Below, one piece after another: positions 1 through 6,919 of a DNA stretch of 8,158 bases. How positions within the stretch are numbered: position 1 is the first letter of the stretch; every line of letters starts with the position of its first letter. Source of the DNA: Thermodesulfovibrionales bacterium (GTDB taxonomy: Bacteria; Nitrospirota; Thermodesulfovibrionia; Thermodesulfovibrionales; SM23-35). The stretch spans positions 1 to 8,158 of the forward strand of contig JAGUWT010000282.1 of NCBI GenBank assembly GCA_020062205.1, read 5' to 3'. The notes beneath the pieces are model-generated. The model did no database searches. It saw nothing but the letters and a program-made list of their open reading frames with translations, and was not told the DNA's origin. The translations under genes and the position numbers were made by a program.

Positions 1-853
1 CAAGTCTATAAAGCCGTAAAATTGCATCGTCAATCTTTCCCTCCTCAAATCTCCTTTCAGCATTTGAATACATGTCGAGAATAAATACAAGGTTTGGTTT
101 TTTGCCACATGTGACAATTTTCTCAAGATAATTCAGTATATTGCTTGAAGCTTTTGCAAACGCCCTTATAGATGCGTCATCAGTTTCTAAAAGTTCCTCT
201 ATCTTTGCCCTCTTGAAAAGTTCTTTTGCCTCATGATAACGGAATAAATCCCATTTATGATAACCATCAATTAAAAACCCAAATTTCTTAAACATTGATT
301 TGTATTTAATATTCTTTTCCAACAATCCATCGGTTAAGTCTTTTGCAGCTTTGAATTGGTATGAATTAAATAGGAGTGCTATCTTTCTTTTTTCTTCTAT
401 TGCAAGAAAATCCCATGGGTTTATACTTGAATAGATTTCTTCTTTGCCATTAACAACAATACCGACGCCCTCTTTCGTCCTTTCTTTTCCCCCAACATAT
501 GAAAAAGAAAAACCATGAGTAATTGCAGCAAGAGCAAGGGCAACCGACATGTTTTTTGTGCCTCCCGTGTAGTCAACAATAACCTCTTCCTGCTTATATC
601 CCTTCATTAATACCCTTTTTACCGCTTCGTCAGCTTTATGATAGCAGTGTAAGAGATCGTTAACATTCTCTGCTATAGTTAATTCACTCGCTATATGAAT
701 GTCGTTTTGCTCAACTTCTTTTCTAATGTGTGCAACTAAATCGCTGGTATCCTGGGAAGCAAGAAATGATATAAACCCGGGTTGATATTGAATAATAGAT
801 TTGATGATTGGTGATGGAGTTCCCCCAACGGAGATAATCATTGCTTTAATCAA
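1..853 (-). CDS. CARF-domain CRISPR-associated protein, Cas02710/TIGR02710-type (3' end cut off by window)
   Basis: Last visible gene of the operon; its C-terminus lies beyond the left edge. I translated about 284 residues. The N-terminus reads IISVGGTPSPIIKSI and a second motif, VDYTGGTKNMSVALALAA, follows about 90 residues later. These are the two nucleotide-loop motifs of a Rossmann-like CARF domain, which binds cyclic oligoadenylate made by Cas10. Further on, a helical region ends in DMYSNAERRFEEGKIDDAILRLYRL, typical from memory of Cas02710 proteins. The effector activity cannot be read because the end is missing; an HEPN-type RNase is possible and no R-x4-6-H motif is seen in the visible part. 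Start: I prefer TTG at 853, which overlaps the csm5 stop (TTGA), has GGAG 8 nt upstream and gives a complete first beta strand (IKAMIISVGG). The alternative ATG at 841 has no ribosome binding site at normal distance. Family call is firm; function is inferred. Confidence 0.85.
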   Translation of the reverse strand, partial: MIKAMIISVGGTPSPIIKSIIQYQPGFISFLASQDTSDLVAHIRKEVEQNDIHIASELTIAENVNDLLHCYHKADEAVKRVLMKGYKQEEVIVDYTGGTKNMSVALALAAITHGFSFSYVGGKERTKEGVGIVVNGKEEIYSSINPWDFLAIEEKRKIALLFNSYQFKAAKDLTDGLLEKNIKYKSMFKKFGFLIDGYHKWDLFRYHEAKELFKRAKIEELLETDDASIRAFAKASSNILNYLEKIVTCGKKPNLVFILDMYSNAERRFEEGKIDDAILRLYRL

Positions 854-2004
854 TTCACGATCTCCAGCACCGCCCAGCCAAAGGGGGTTAATCCTGAATT
901 GCTCTTCGGTTTTGATTCTTCAGAGGCGAGCCAAAGGGTAGTCGTATGATCAAGGTATTTAGGTTTTTCATTCCGACCCTGCATAATCTTTATGTGTCTG
1001 TTTCCCTCGATAGTCACCGCTTCCGCTCCAGAATGTCTGCCAAGGCGGACCAGAAAAACTGATTTACCAAGCATGCCTTTAAATTCATCGATAATTCCAT
1101 TATTTTGTATTCCTATTTCTTTTAAGGCTTCATTCTCATTATTAAAAAGTGGTTTATAAAAATCATTCACCGAGGTTAGTAATTCCTTTTCAGTAATAGG
1201 TTTTTTAATTTTTGACAAAGATTCAGGTTGATAAATGTTAATTATCCCTTCAAATACAGTTTCTTTCTTTATGGCTTCAAGGACTTGAAAAGGCCCTCGT
1301 GCTTCATATCTTGATGCTTTCCTCTTTCTATTGATCGCATAAACTATTTTTGACTTTGCATCACCAACAGGCATAAAGTCCGATACTTTAACCATTCTAA
1401 AAGGGTCTGTATCAAAACTCCCTCCAAGCAAATCTTCTTCTAATCTTTTTGCGACCTTCTTTTTGCCAATTAAAAAATAAATTTGATGTTCATTTTCTAA
1501 CTCATTTCCATGTAGATATTTATTCCAACAATTTTTTGTGTTTTGAACATTTGCAAGCTTGGTTAAATATGCTGTTCTAATTGCACCTTTAATTGAGGAG
1601 CCCGGAATAAACAGCGTGTCAGTATGAGAATTATATGCTGTCCTGCTAATAGTAAACTGGTTAAGTTCCTGCCTCACTTTTCTTTCATCATTAGTAGGCA
1701 AATCTTTAACTTTTTTATAATGTGGGATAATGCCACTAGATATTTCGATCTCTCTACCTTTAATCTGTTTATTTGAAATAAATTTGTAAATACTTACAAT
1801 AGAAGATATACTGCCTTGCATACAAAGCATAGAAAACCTTTGTCTTTCCTGAACAGACAATGATTTTACAAAATCCATTGGATCAAACTCGATCAGCTTA
1901 TTCTTTTTCTCATCAATGACGAAACTTGTTGGCTCATATACATCATCACAGCCTATATGAATTGGCGATAAAACGTGAAGCTTTATTTTTAATGGTTTTT
2001 CCAT
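850..2004 (-). CDS. csm5: Type III-A effector subunit Csm5 (Cas7-like RAMP)
   Basis: 384-residue RAMP protein that caps the 3' side of the crRNA in the Csm complex and is linked in studied systems to crRNA maturation. Seen in sequence: N-terminal beta strand LHVLSPIHIGCDD (9-21), the RAMP loop IPGSSIKGAIRTA (133-145), the Csm5-typical LVRLGRHSGAEAVT segment (318-331) and the closing TPFGWAVLEI (373-382). Length fits the family. ATG follows the csm4 TAA with no gap, and GGAGG lies 5 nt upstream inside the last csm4 codons, so translation is probably coupled. Its own stop overlaps the preferred TTG start of the next CARF gene. No truncation or frameshift is seen. Confidence 0.95.
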   Translation of the reverse strand: MEKPLKIKLHVLSPIHIGCDDVYEPTSFVIDEKKNKLIEFDPMDFVKSLSVQERQRFSMLCMQGSISSIVSIYKFISNKQIKGREIEISSGIIPHYKKVKDLPTNDERKVRQELNQFTISRTAYNSHTDTLFIPGSSIKGAIRTAYLTKLANVQNTKNCWNKYLHGNELENEHQIYFLIGKKKVAKRLEEDLLGGSFDTDPFRMVKVSDFMPVGDAKSKIVYAINRKRKASRYEARGPFQVLEAIKKETVFEGIINIYQPESLSKIKKPITEKELLTSVNDFYKPLFNNENEALKEIGIQNNGIIDEFKGMLGKSVFLVRLGRHSGAEAVTIEGNRHIKIMQGRNEKPKYLDHTTTLWLASEESKPKSNSGLTPFGWAVLEIVN

Positions 2005-3042
2005 TTAAACCTCCACCCTCACAGGAATATATAACGAATATCCCTGTGTTACAGCGTTAGGTTCTGATAATGAAACATTTCTTACAGCAGTCCCGATATA
2101 TGGCTTGTTAAAAATATCTTGTGTCTTTGGAATAAATATCGCCCCTTCGTCAGCCATTATGACAGGGTTTTTAAAGGGATTCTTTGATTTCGCCAGCACA
2201 TCGCCGTGCCTGCCGAATCTCGTAAAAGGAGCAAAAAACATTTCTTTATATGTTTCTTTTTCAGGCACACATGGAGAAAGGGTATAACAGGCATTGGGAG
2301 AAGGACTTCCCATTTCTGGAAGATCCATTTCGTTGTCTTCTCCAAGCTCAAATCTGCCAAGACCAGTTGAAGCGTCTTTTCCAAAACCTGAGGTGCCGAT
2401 TCTCTCTAATCCTTCCCTCACTTGTTCAATACTTAACACGGTCTCGTCGATGCCAACAAACAATGCTAATTCGGTCTCAGGATAGAATATCTGCTGTTCA
2501 ACAGCAAAGGGAGCAAAACCTTCCTCACCGGTTGTATTCACAAGCCTGTTTATCTTGTTGTGATATTGAGAGAGTGCTGCAATAAAACTTTTTGATCCAG
2601 CTTTTCTCACCTGTTTTCTCATTTCATCACTTAAATTAGTGTTAGCCATACTAAGAAGTTCTTTATCATTTACATAATTCAGTTCCTTAAGCGATGACAA
2701 TTTTTGGCCTTCTTTTAAAAGCATCCATTTTTTTGCTTTGATTTCTTTACGCTCTTTGATTTTATCTTTTTTATCACCTGAGAAGTTAAATAATTCCTCC
2801 ATCGGCAGATTTGGTGTTTTTAAGGCATAACAGTAATTGCCTTCCTCAACAAACTTAGGAAACACGGATGAAAAAACAGCAAACGGATTTGTCTGATAAT
2901 CCGATAAGAGTTCTTCAAGTGGCTCTTCGGCGAGTTTTGGATCATAAGCAATCTGCCAGCAGAAATGACCAAATATTGTATCTCCCTTTAAGGGAGTACC
3001 AAAACCTGTAACCGGCTTAATGGTTATTTCGTAAACCTTCAA
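2005..3042 (-). CDS. csm4: Type III-A effector subunit Csm4 (Cas5-like RAMP)
   Basis: 345-residue Cas5-type subunit that holds the 5' repeat-derived tag of the crRNA and contacts Cas10. Visible marks: N-terminal strand and PLKGDTIFGHFCW (17-29), the HNKINRLVNTTGE segment (161-173), the glycine-rich loop IGTSGFGKDASTGLGRF (215-231), and a C-terminal second RAMP-like half with FAPFTRFGRHGD (270-281). A lysine-rich charged stretch (about 89-114) probably forms an exposed insertion. Translation begins with TTG rather than ATG: the codon at 3042-3040 is TTG, preceded by GGAGGGG at a 6-nt spacing, and the following MKVYEITIKPVTGFGTPL is the expected family N-terminus. The gene lies 12 nt after csm3. 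Confidence 0.95.
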   Translation of the reverse strand: MKVYEITIKPVTGFGTPLKGDTIFGHFCWQIAYDPKLAEEPLEELLSDYQTNPFAVFSSVFPKFVEEGNYCYALKTPNLPMEELFNFSGDKKDKIKERKEIKAKKWMLLKEGQKLSSLKELNYVNDKELLSMANTNLSDEMRKQVRKAGSKSFIAALSQYHNKINRLVNTTGEEGFAPFAVEQQIFYPETELALFVGIDETVLSIEQVREGLERIGTSGFGKDASTGLGRFELGEDNEMDLPEMGSPSPNACYTLSPCVPEKETYKEMFFAPFTRFGRHGDVLAKSKNPFKNPVIMADEGAIFIPKTQDIFNKPYIGTAVRNVSLSEPNAVTQGYSLYIPVRVEV

Positions 3043-3048
3043 GATTAT

Positions 3049-3055
3049 CCCCTCC
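3049..3055 (-). promoter_or_regulatory. Shine-Dalgarno site of csm4, fixing its TTG start
   Basis: The minus strand reads GGAGGGG here. It shares one base with the csm3 TAG stop and sits 6 nt before the TTG codon at 3042. No ATG or GTG nearby would keep the conserved Csm4 N-terminus, so this site decides the start. A strong ribosome binding site probably compensates for the weak TTG codon. Confidence 0.8.
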
Positions 3056-3765
3056 TAAAACGGACTTAATGTTTTGAACTTTTCATTTAGCGTCCCATCT
3101 GCAAAATCAAATGTGATGCGACCATACCCCCTGCTTCCGCTTCCGCCTAACGCATCCATCTCAAGAAGCTTTAATCCTCTCAGTAGTTCATCAAAAAGTT
3201 TTTCGTCTCCGTTCTGTAATACTTTAAATGTTACAAGAAGACTAAATTTTGTACCCTCAGGCACTCTCTCTATAAATCGAGGATGTTCCGCGGTGCCTTT
3301 GATTCTATTGATAACATTTTCCGATTTTTCTTCAGTAAGCAGCCAGCGGTTATTTTTTGCGATCTCTTTCCACTTGTCATCAAGATAGCAGTCGGCAAAA
3401 GCAACTCTTGTAGGACCAAAGCCTGTTTCGTCTTCTTTATCTGCACCGCTTGAGCCAAATATTTTCAGTATCGCCTCACATTTAGCCTTTAAATCTGAAT
3501 TATTTTTAACCTCATCTTTTTGCAATGTCTTGCTTGATACTACATCCCCTTCTGTATAAATCATCAGTCCGCTTTCCATCTCAAGAAGAGAACGTACCTT
3601 GCCTTTAAGGGATGAACCGGGGATATAAGGCTCAAGTGTATGTGGATGCTTGATAACAGGACTGTCAGTTCCGCCGATGTGCATTTCCATATTGCCCGAG
3701 CCGATGTGAAGACCACTTTTAAGAGTAATTGTCCCTTCAAGTTTTTTGATTTCTGTAAGTTTCAT
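3055..3765 (-). CDS. csm3: Type III-A backbone subunit Csm3 (Cas7-like, target-RNA endonuclease)
   Basis: 236-residue Cas7-family subunit, present in several copies along the crRNA; each copy cuts bound target RNA, giving the 6-nt periodic cleavage known for type III. The segment LHIGSG then HIGGTDSPVIK (19-24, 29-39) contains the conserved aspartate, here D34, equivalent to the catalytic Asp of characterised Csm3 proteins (D33 in Streptococcus thermophilus). Also seen: PGSSLKGKVRSLLE (49-62), FGSSG (103-107), GPTRVAFADC (117-126) and the glycine-rich LGGSGSRGYGRI (207-218). The family's usual features are intact, so RNA slicing should be active. ATG overlaps the csm2 stop as ATGA, and AGGAGGT lies 5 nt upstream. 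Confidence 0.97.
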   Translation of the reverse strand: MKLTEIKKLEGTITLKSGLHIGSGNMEMHIGGTDSPVIKHPHTLEPYIPGSSLKGKVRSLLEMESGLMIYTEGDVVSSKTLQKDEVKNNSDLKAKCEAILKIFGSSGADKEDETGFGPTRVAFADCYLDDKWKEIAKNNRWLLTEEKSENVINRIKGTAEHPRFIERVPEGTKFSLLVTFKVLQNGDEKLFDELLRGLKLLEMDALGGSGSRGYGRITFDFADGTLNEKFKTLSPF

Positions 3766-4175
3766 CTTTTACCTCCTTGGAAAGACTGCCTCTCTCCTTT
3801 TGCATCATAAAACTTGTAATAACCCATAAATGCCTCAAATAATCCCGCAAATGCATCAAAGTCATCTTTATCCTTGATATTATTCAAAGACGTAGAAATG
3901 AAATCCTTGAATCCCTTTGAAACAAGGTCTCTCCCCATGGCATAAGCAGCTTTTGCATTGAGCATTTTCAGGTAAGGCAGCATGATTTCGAATTCACCGG
4001 GGTCTGTTTTTAACATGCTGTCAAAACGTAATACCTCGTCATAAAACTTTCGTATTTGAGTTGGTTTGTTGGTTTTATTGTTTCCTTCTTCATAAATCTT
4101 CTTGGCTAATACCTCTGCCGTTGAAGAAAACAATTCAGGATCAATTATTTTTTTGTCTTTATCCTTCCAGAACAT
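3762..4175 (-). CDS. csm2: Type III-A small subunit Csm2
   Basis: 137-residue, mostly helical small subunit that forms the inner filament of the Csm complex alongside Csm3 and contacts the crRNA:target duplex. Recognised by TQIRKFYDEVLRFD (39-52), LPYLKMLNAKAAYAMGR (66-82) and the C-terminal FEAFMGYYKFYDAKG (113-127), together with its size and its position between cas10 and csm3. No catalytic residues are expected. The ATG has an almost perfect ribosome binding site, AAAGGAGGTC at 4180-4189, overlapping the cas10 TAA. Very efficient initiation would fit a subunit needed in several copies. It overlaps csm3 by 4 nt. Confidence 0.95.
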   Translation of the reverse strand: MFWKDKDKKIIDPELFSSTAEVLAKKIYEEGNNKTNKPTQIRKFYDEVLRFDSMLKTDPGEFEIMLPYLKMLNAKAAYAMGRDLVSKGFKDFISTSLNNIKDKDDFDAFAGLFEAFMGYYKFYDAKGERQSFQGGKR

Positions 4176-4187
4176 GACTGACCTCCT

Positions 4188-6833
4188 TTATCTTTGATTG
4201 TATATAATCTGCCAGACGGGTATTTTCATTGCCCCGCCATATTTCATAAGCCACTCCGCGGCTTTTTCCACTTCTTTTATTGCTCTTTCTTTGTCTTCAC
4301 AATCCTTTCCTACGTTTCTGACCAGATTGTATCTAAATTTTGAATGCCATTTAAAGCATTCTAACTCTTCCATTTGAATACCGGATTTTGAATCTTTAAT
4401 TTCTTTTTCCTGCTTTGCCATATTAGAAAAGGTATTCAGTTTGAACAGCATAGCATTGCTAATGAATCCTTTTGATAACCATTCCTCAATAGTCTTCTTA
4501 ATCTCATCCAGCTTTTTAAAGTCCTGCCACTTTACCGTTTCATCAAAGAGGGTCATTGAATCTCTATCGTTATTTTTTGATTTCATCAGTGCATCTTCTG
4601 CTCTTTCCGAAATAGAAACAACTGGCTCTCCCGGTTTATTAATGCTTAATCCTGCAGAAAAGGTAATTTGTTTATTACTGCAAACGTATTCACTAAATTT
4701 TTTATTTGAAAAGGTTGCAAAATCTATAATTTTATTCCATGGCCCGATTAAAAAAAGATCGTCACCGCCCCCGAACACTGTATAGATGTCTTTGAATCCT
4801 CCTTCATTTGTGCTTAGCGCATGAGGCAGATATATTGAAAAATAGTTATTCATTTGCCTGCTTAACGTAGCCAATCGTGAAAGACTGAAATGCTTAAATC
4901 CACAGGCAAATATCAGTCCTAAATTGTCAACATCTGCCTTGAATGTTCCTAATGCTTCGACACCTGTAAACTTATCCTGCTTATCAGTAAAATTGAGTGC
5001 CTTGGATGCAATATGAGAAAAAGTCTTTGGCACTTTTTCATTTATATCTGCCTTTATCTGTTCAATCATTTCTAATTTCTTTTTCTCGCTTTTTCTTCCC
5101 GCCAAATAACGGCCTTCATATAAGTCCGATTTATCATAGTTAGGTATATAGCCATTTATAAACTTTGCGGTTATGTCCTTTGAGATAATAGCATCTTTTG
5201 GAATAGAAACATCCCAGTATTTTAAGAGAGTCCCCTTGTCTGCGAGATCGATCAGCTTTCCAGTTACATCAAAAGATACTTGATACTCTCCGAAAATCGG
5301 TTCACTAAGCTTACTGCCATAAATTTCTGCATCAACAACAGTAACAGCAATTCTTGCAGCCTTTACAAGGTTTGTACCAATATAGATATGATCTTTGCAG
5401 ATTTTGCATGCTGATTTCTCATCACCAAGGAGAGAATCTCCTTCGACGTCTGGACTTGACGGTCTTTTTCCACAAAACGGACAGAGTTTCTTATGCAAAT
5501 CATTATTGAATTGATCAAGATAACCTTTGACTATCCCCCCATGTTTTTCAAGGTTAACTTTATTGTACTTCTTTCTTTCTAATTCTTTCCCGAGACTATC
5601 CCATAAATCACTGAATTTTTCTGATGTAAAGTCACCGCAGGATGCCTCAACGAATGATATACCTAATGCAGATTCACCAAGAAACATCTCTATAAGCCAG
5701 TCATTGATCTTCTCCTCTACTTTTTTAATGCTGTTCTTTGTCTTCTCTGTATTTGGTGCAATAAGTGTAAATTTCCCAGCAGCGCTCAACACAATAGAAG
5801 CAGATGTCAAGTCTATCTCTCTGCAAAGCATATCTGATGCAAGTTCAGAAATCAGGGAGACGGCAAAAGACCTTCCCCTTAAAAGTTTTGCTGACGCCCT
5901 ATTAGTGCTGCCTCCTTCGGAGAAGATAAAGTTCTGAATTCCGTAAAAATCACCGCTAATTATTAAAAGCTTCTTTCCCTCATAATCCCTTATTTGATCA
6001 ATTTCCATGCTCCCTTTTTGCTTATGATACAAATAAATAGCAGAGGCTAAAGCAGATGTAGTCTTCGAATGGTCATAAAGAGAGACATCAGGGATTACTC
6101 TCCCAACTGTAGCAGCAGGAATATGAGAGGCATAAATCATAAAAAGGCTGTCAAAATGTTCAAACCAGAGCGGGATATTCTGTTTATGAATCAGTTTCTC
6201 CAAAGAATTTATAAAGTTGAAAAATAATTCACTATATTCTTTTGAAGCCTGTTCACTGTCTATTGATTTGAACTCCTCTTTTTTTATTGGAAATATATTT
6301 TCGGGTGAAAGTTCTTTCAATGGATATCTAAAATTGTAAGCCTCAAGATTATCTTCTTTCCAATTACCATTTGTGCTGATACCTTCAAAAATGGTAAGCA
6401 GTCTCGTCCTTTTATAGTTTTGCACTTTTATTTCATTGTTATAGTCGTTAAATTCATTGCGGTCAAACCCGCTGCTCACCCGATCTGCCATAGCAATAAT
6501 CCATTGCATTGGTGTTTCAGGTTTATGATGTCCCGCGGCAAGATTTATAAATGAATCATCGAGCCCCCATTCACCTTTATTAAATTTTCTTGGTAACAGC
6601 TTCTCTATACGGTCAATAAATGCAGCGGTATAAACAGCATGTTTATGGGTATATTTGCCCTTGAAATGCGGCTGATAAATATCCATGTTATCATTCAGGA
6701 ATTTCTCATCTGGATAAAAGCCAGCTTTTAACTCATCTGAATTATCTTTTTGAATATGTGCACGTTCAGCAAACTTGCCGATATCATGAAAATATGCTGC
6801 AAGGGCTATTTTATAAACAGTATCATCGATCAT
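4188..6833 (-). CDS. cas10: Cas10/Csm1, large subunit with HD nuclease and cyclic oligoadenylate synthase domains
   Basis: 881-residue signature protein of type III CRISPR. N-terminal HD domain: AAYFHDIGKFAERA gives H16-D17, with H63/H65, the AAGHHKPET histidines H102/H103 and D117 as further metal ligand candidates, so single-stranded DNase activity is expected. A middle zinc site is formed by C451/C454 (CPFCGKRPSS) and C476/C479 (CKIC). The second palm domain carries FGGGDDLFLIGPW, with GGDD at 689-692, the motif that converts ATP to cyclic oligoadenylate after target RNA binding. EALGTFKADVDNLG, about 50-70 residues earlier, is the usual palm strand for metal binding. Length fits Csm1. ATG at 6833 has GGGAGG 9 nt upstream and overlaps the stop of the preceding short ORF as ATGA. 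All catalytic motifs appear intact; no frameshift seen. The csm2 gene follows after 12 nt. Confidence 0.98.
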   Translation of the reverse strand: MIDDTVYKIALAAYFHDIGKFAERAHIQKDNSDELKAGFYPDEKFLNDNMDIYQPHFKGKYTHKHAVYTAAFIDRIEKLLPRKFNKGEWGLDDSFINLAAGHHKPETPMQWIIAMADRVSSGFDRNEFNDYNNEIKVQNYKRTRLLTIFEGISTNGNWKEDNLEAYNFRYPLKELSPENIFPIKKEEFKSIDSEQASKEYSELFFNFINSLEKLIHKQNIPLWFEHFDSLFMIYASHIPAATVGRVIPDVSLYDHSKTTSALASAIYLYHKQKGSMEIDQIRDYEGKKLLIISGDFYGIQNFIFSEGGSTNRASAKLLRGRSFAVSLISELASDMLCREIDLTSASIVLSAAGKFTLIAPNTEKTKNSIKKVEEKINDWLIEMFLGESALGISFVEASCGDFTSEKFSDLWDSLGKELERKKYNKVNLEKHGGIVKGYLDQFNNDLHKKLCPFCGKRPSSPDVEGDSLLGDEKSACKICKDHIYIGTNLVKAARIAVTVVDAEIYGSKLSEPIFGEYQVSFDVTGKLIDLADKGTLLKYWDVSIPKDAIISKDITAKFINGYIPNYDKSDLYEGRYLAGRKSEKKKLEMIEQIKADINEKVPKTFSHIASKALNFTDKQDKFTGVEALGTFKADVDNLGLIFACGFKHFSLSRLATLSRQMNNYFSIYLPHALSTNEGGFKDIYTVFGGGDDLFLIGPWNKIIDFATFSNKKFSEYVCSNKQITFSAGLSINKPGEPVVSISERAEDALMKSKNNDRDSMTLFDETVKWQDFKKLDEIKKTIEEWLSKGFISNAMLFKLNTFSNMAKQEKEIKDSKSGIQMEELECFKWHSKFRYNLVRNVGKDCEDKERAIKEVEKAAEWLMKYGGAMKIPVWQIIYNQR

Positions 6834-6910
6834 AAAGAACGCCTCCCTATATCATGCAGCAGTGCCGCCAGGATTACCGTCTGGTATTCCCTCTGATTAA
6901 AATCCGCCAT
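6830..6910 (-). pseudogene. 26-codon ORF resembling a broken Cas10/HD-domain N-terminus; possible coupled leader peptide
   Basis: Lies in the 86-nt gap between the NE0113-type gene and cas10. It starts with ATG at 6910 behind AGGAGGA (6914-6920) and encodes MADFNQREYQTV followed by ILAALLHDIGRRSL, then TGA. The LAALLHDIGR stretch matches the first HD helix of Cas10-type proteins; full-length cas10 downstream has LAAYFHDIGKF at the same distance from its start. The ORF stops right after the motif and its TGA overlaps the cas10 ATG (ATGA), in a different frame from cas10. The codons for Gly-Arg supply GGGAGG, the cas10 ribosome binding site. Two readings: a relic of an earlier cas10 whose body was replaced, or a short translated leader that couples cas10 translation to the upstream gene. 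The ORF and motif are directly seen; origin and role are inferred. Confidence 0.6.
6843..6848 (-). promoter_or_regulatory. Shine-Dalgarno site of cas10, inside the short HD-motif ORF
   Basis: The minus strand reads GGGAGG, 9 nt before the cas10 ATG. It coincides with the codons for Gly-Arg of the LHDIGRR motif in the preceding short ORF, so ribosomes translating that ORF would pass over the site and end at the cas10 start. Confidence 0.7.
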
Positions 6911-6919
6911 GCTTCCTCC

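Noticed and set aside
2105..2585. Several plus-strand ORFs and one alternate-frame minus-strand ORF inside csm4
   Set aside because: They lie within a well-conserved csm4 frame and show no recognisable motifs or protein-like composition; they are shadows.
5527..5937. 136-codon plus-strand ORF opposite cas10
   Set aside because: Antisense to conserved cas10 coding sequence and rich in Ser/Phe as expected from reversed Lys/Glu codons; no ribosome site or motif supports it.
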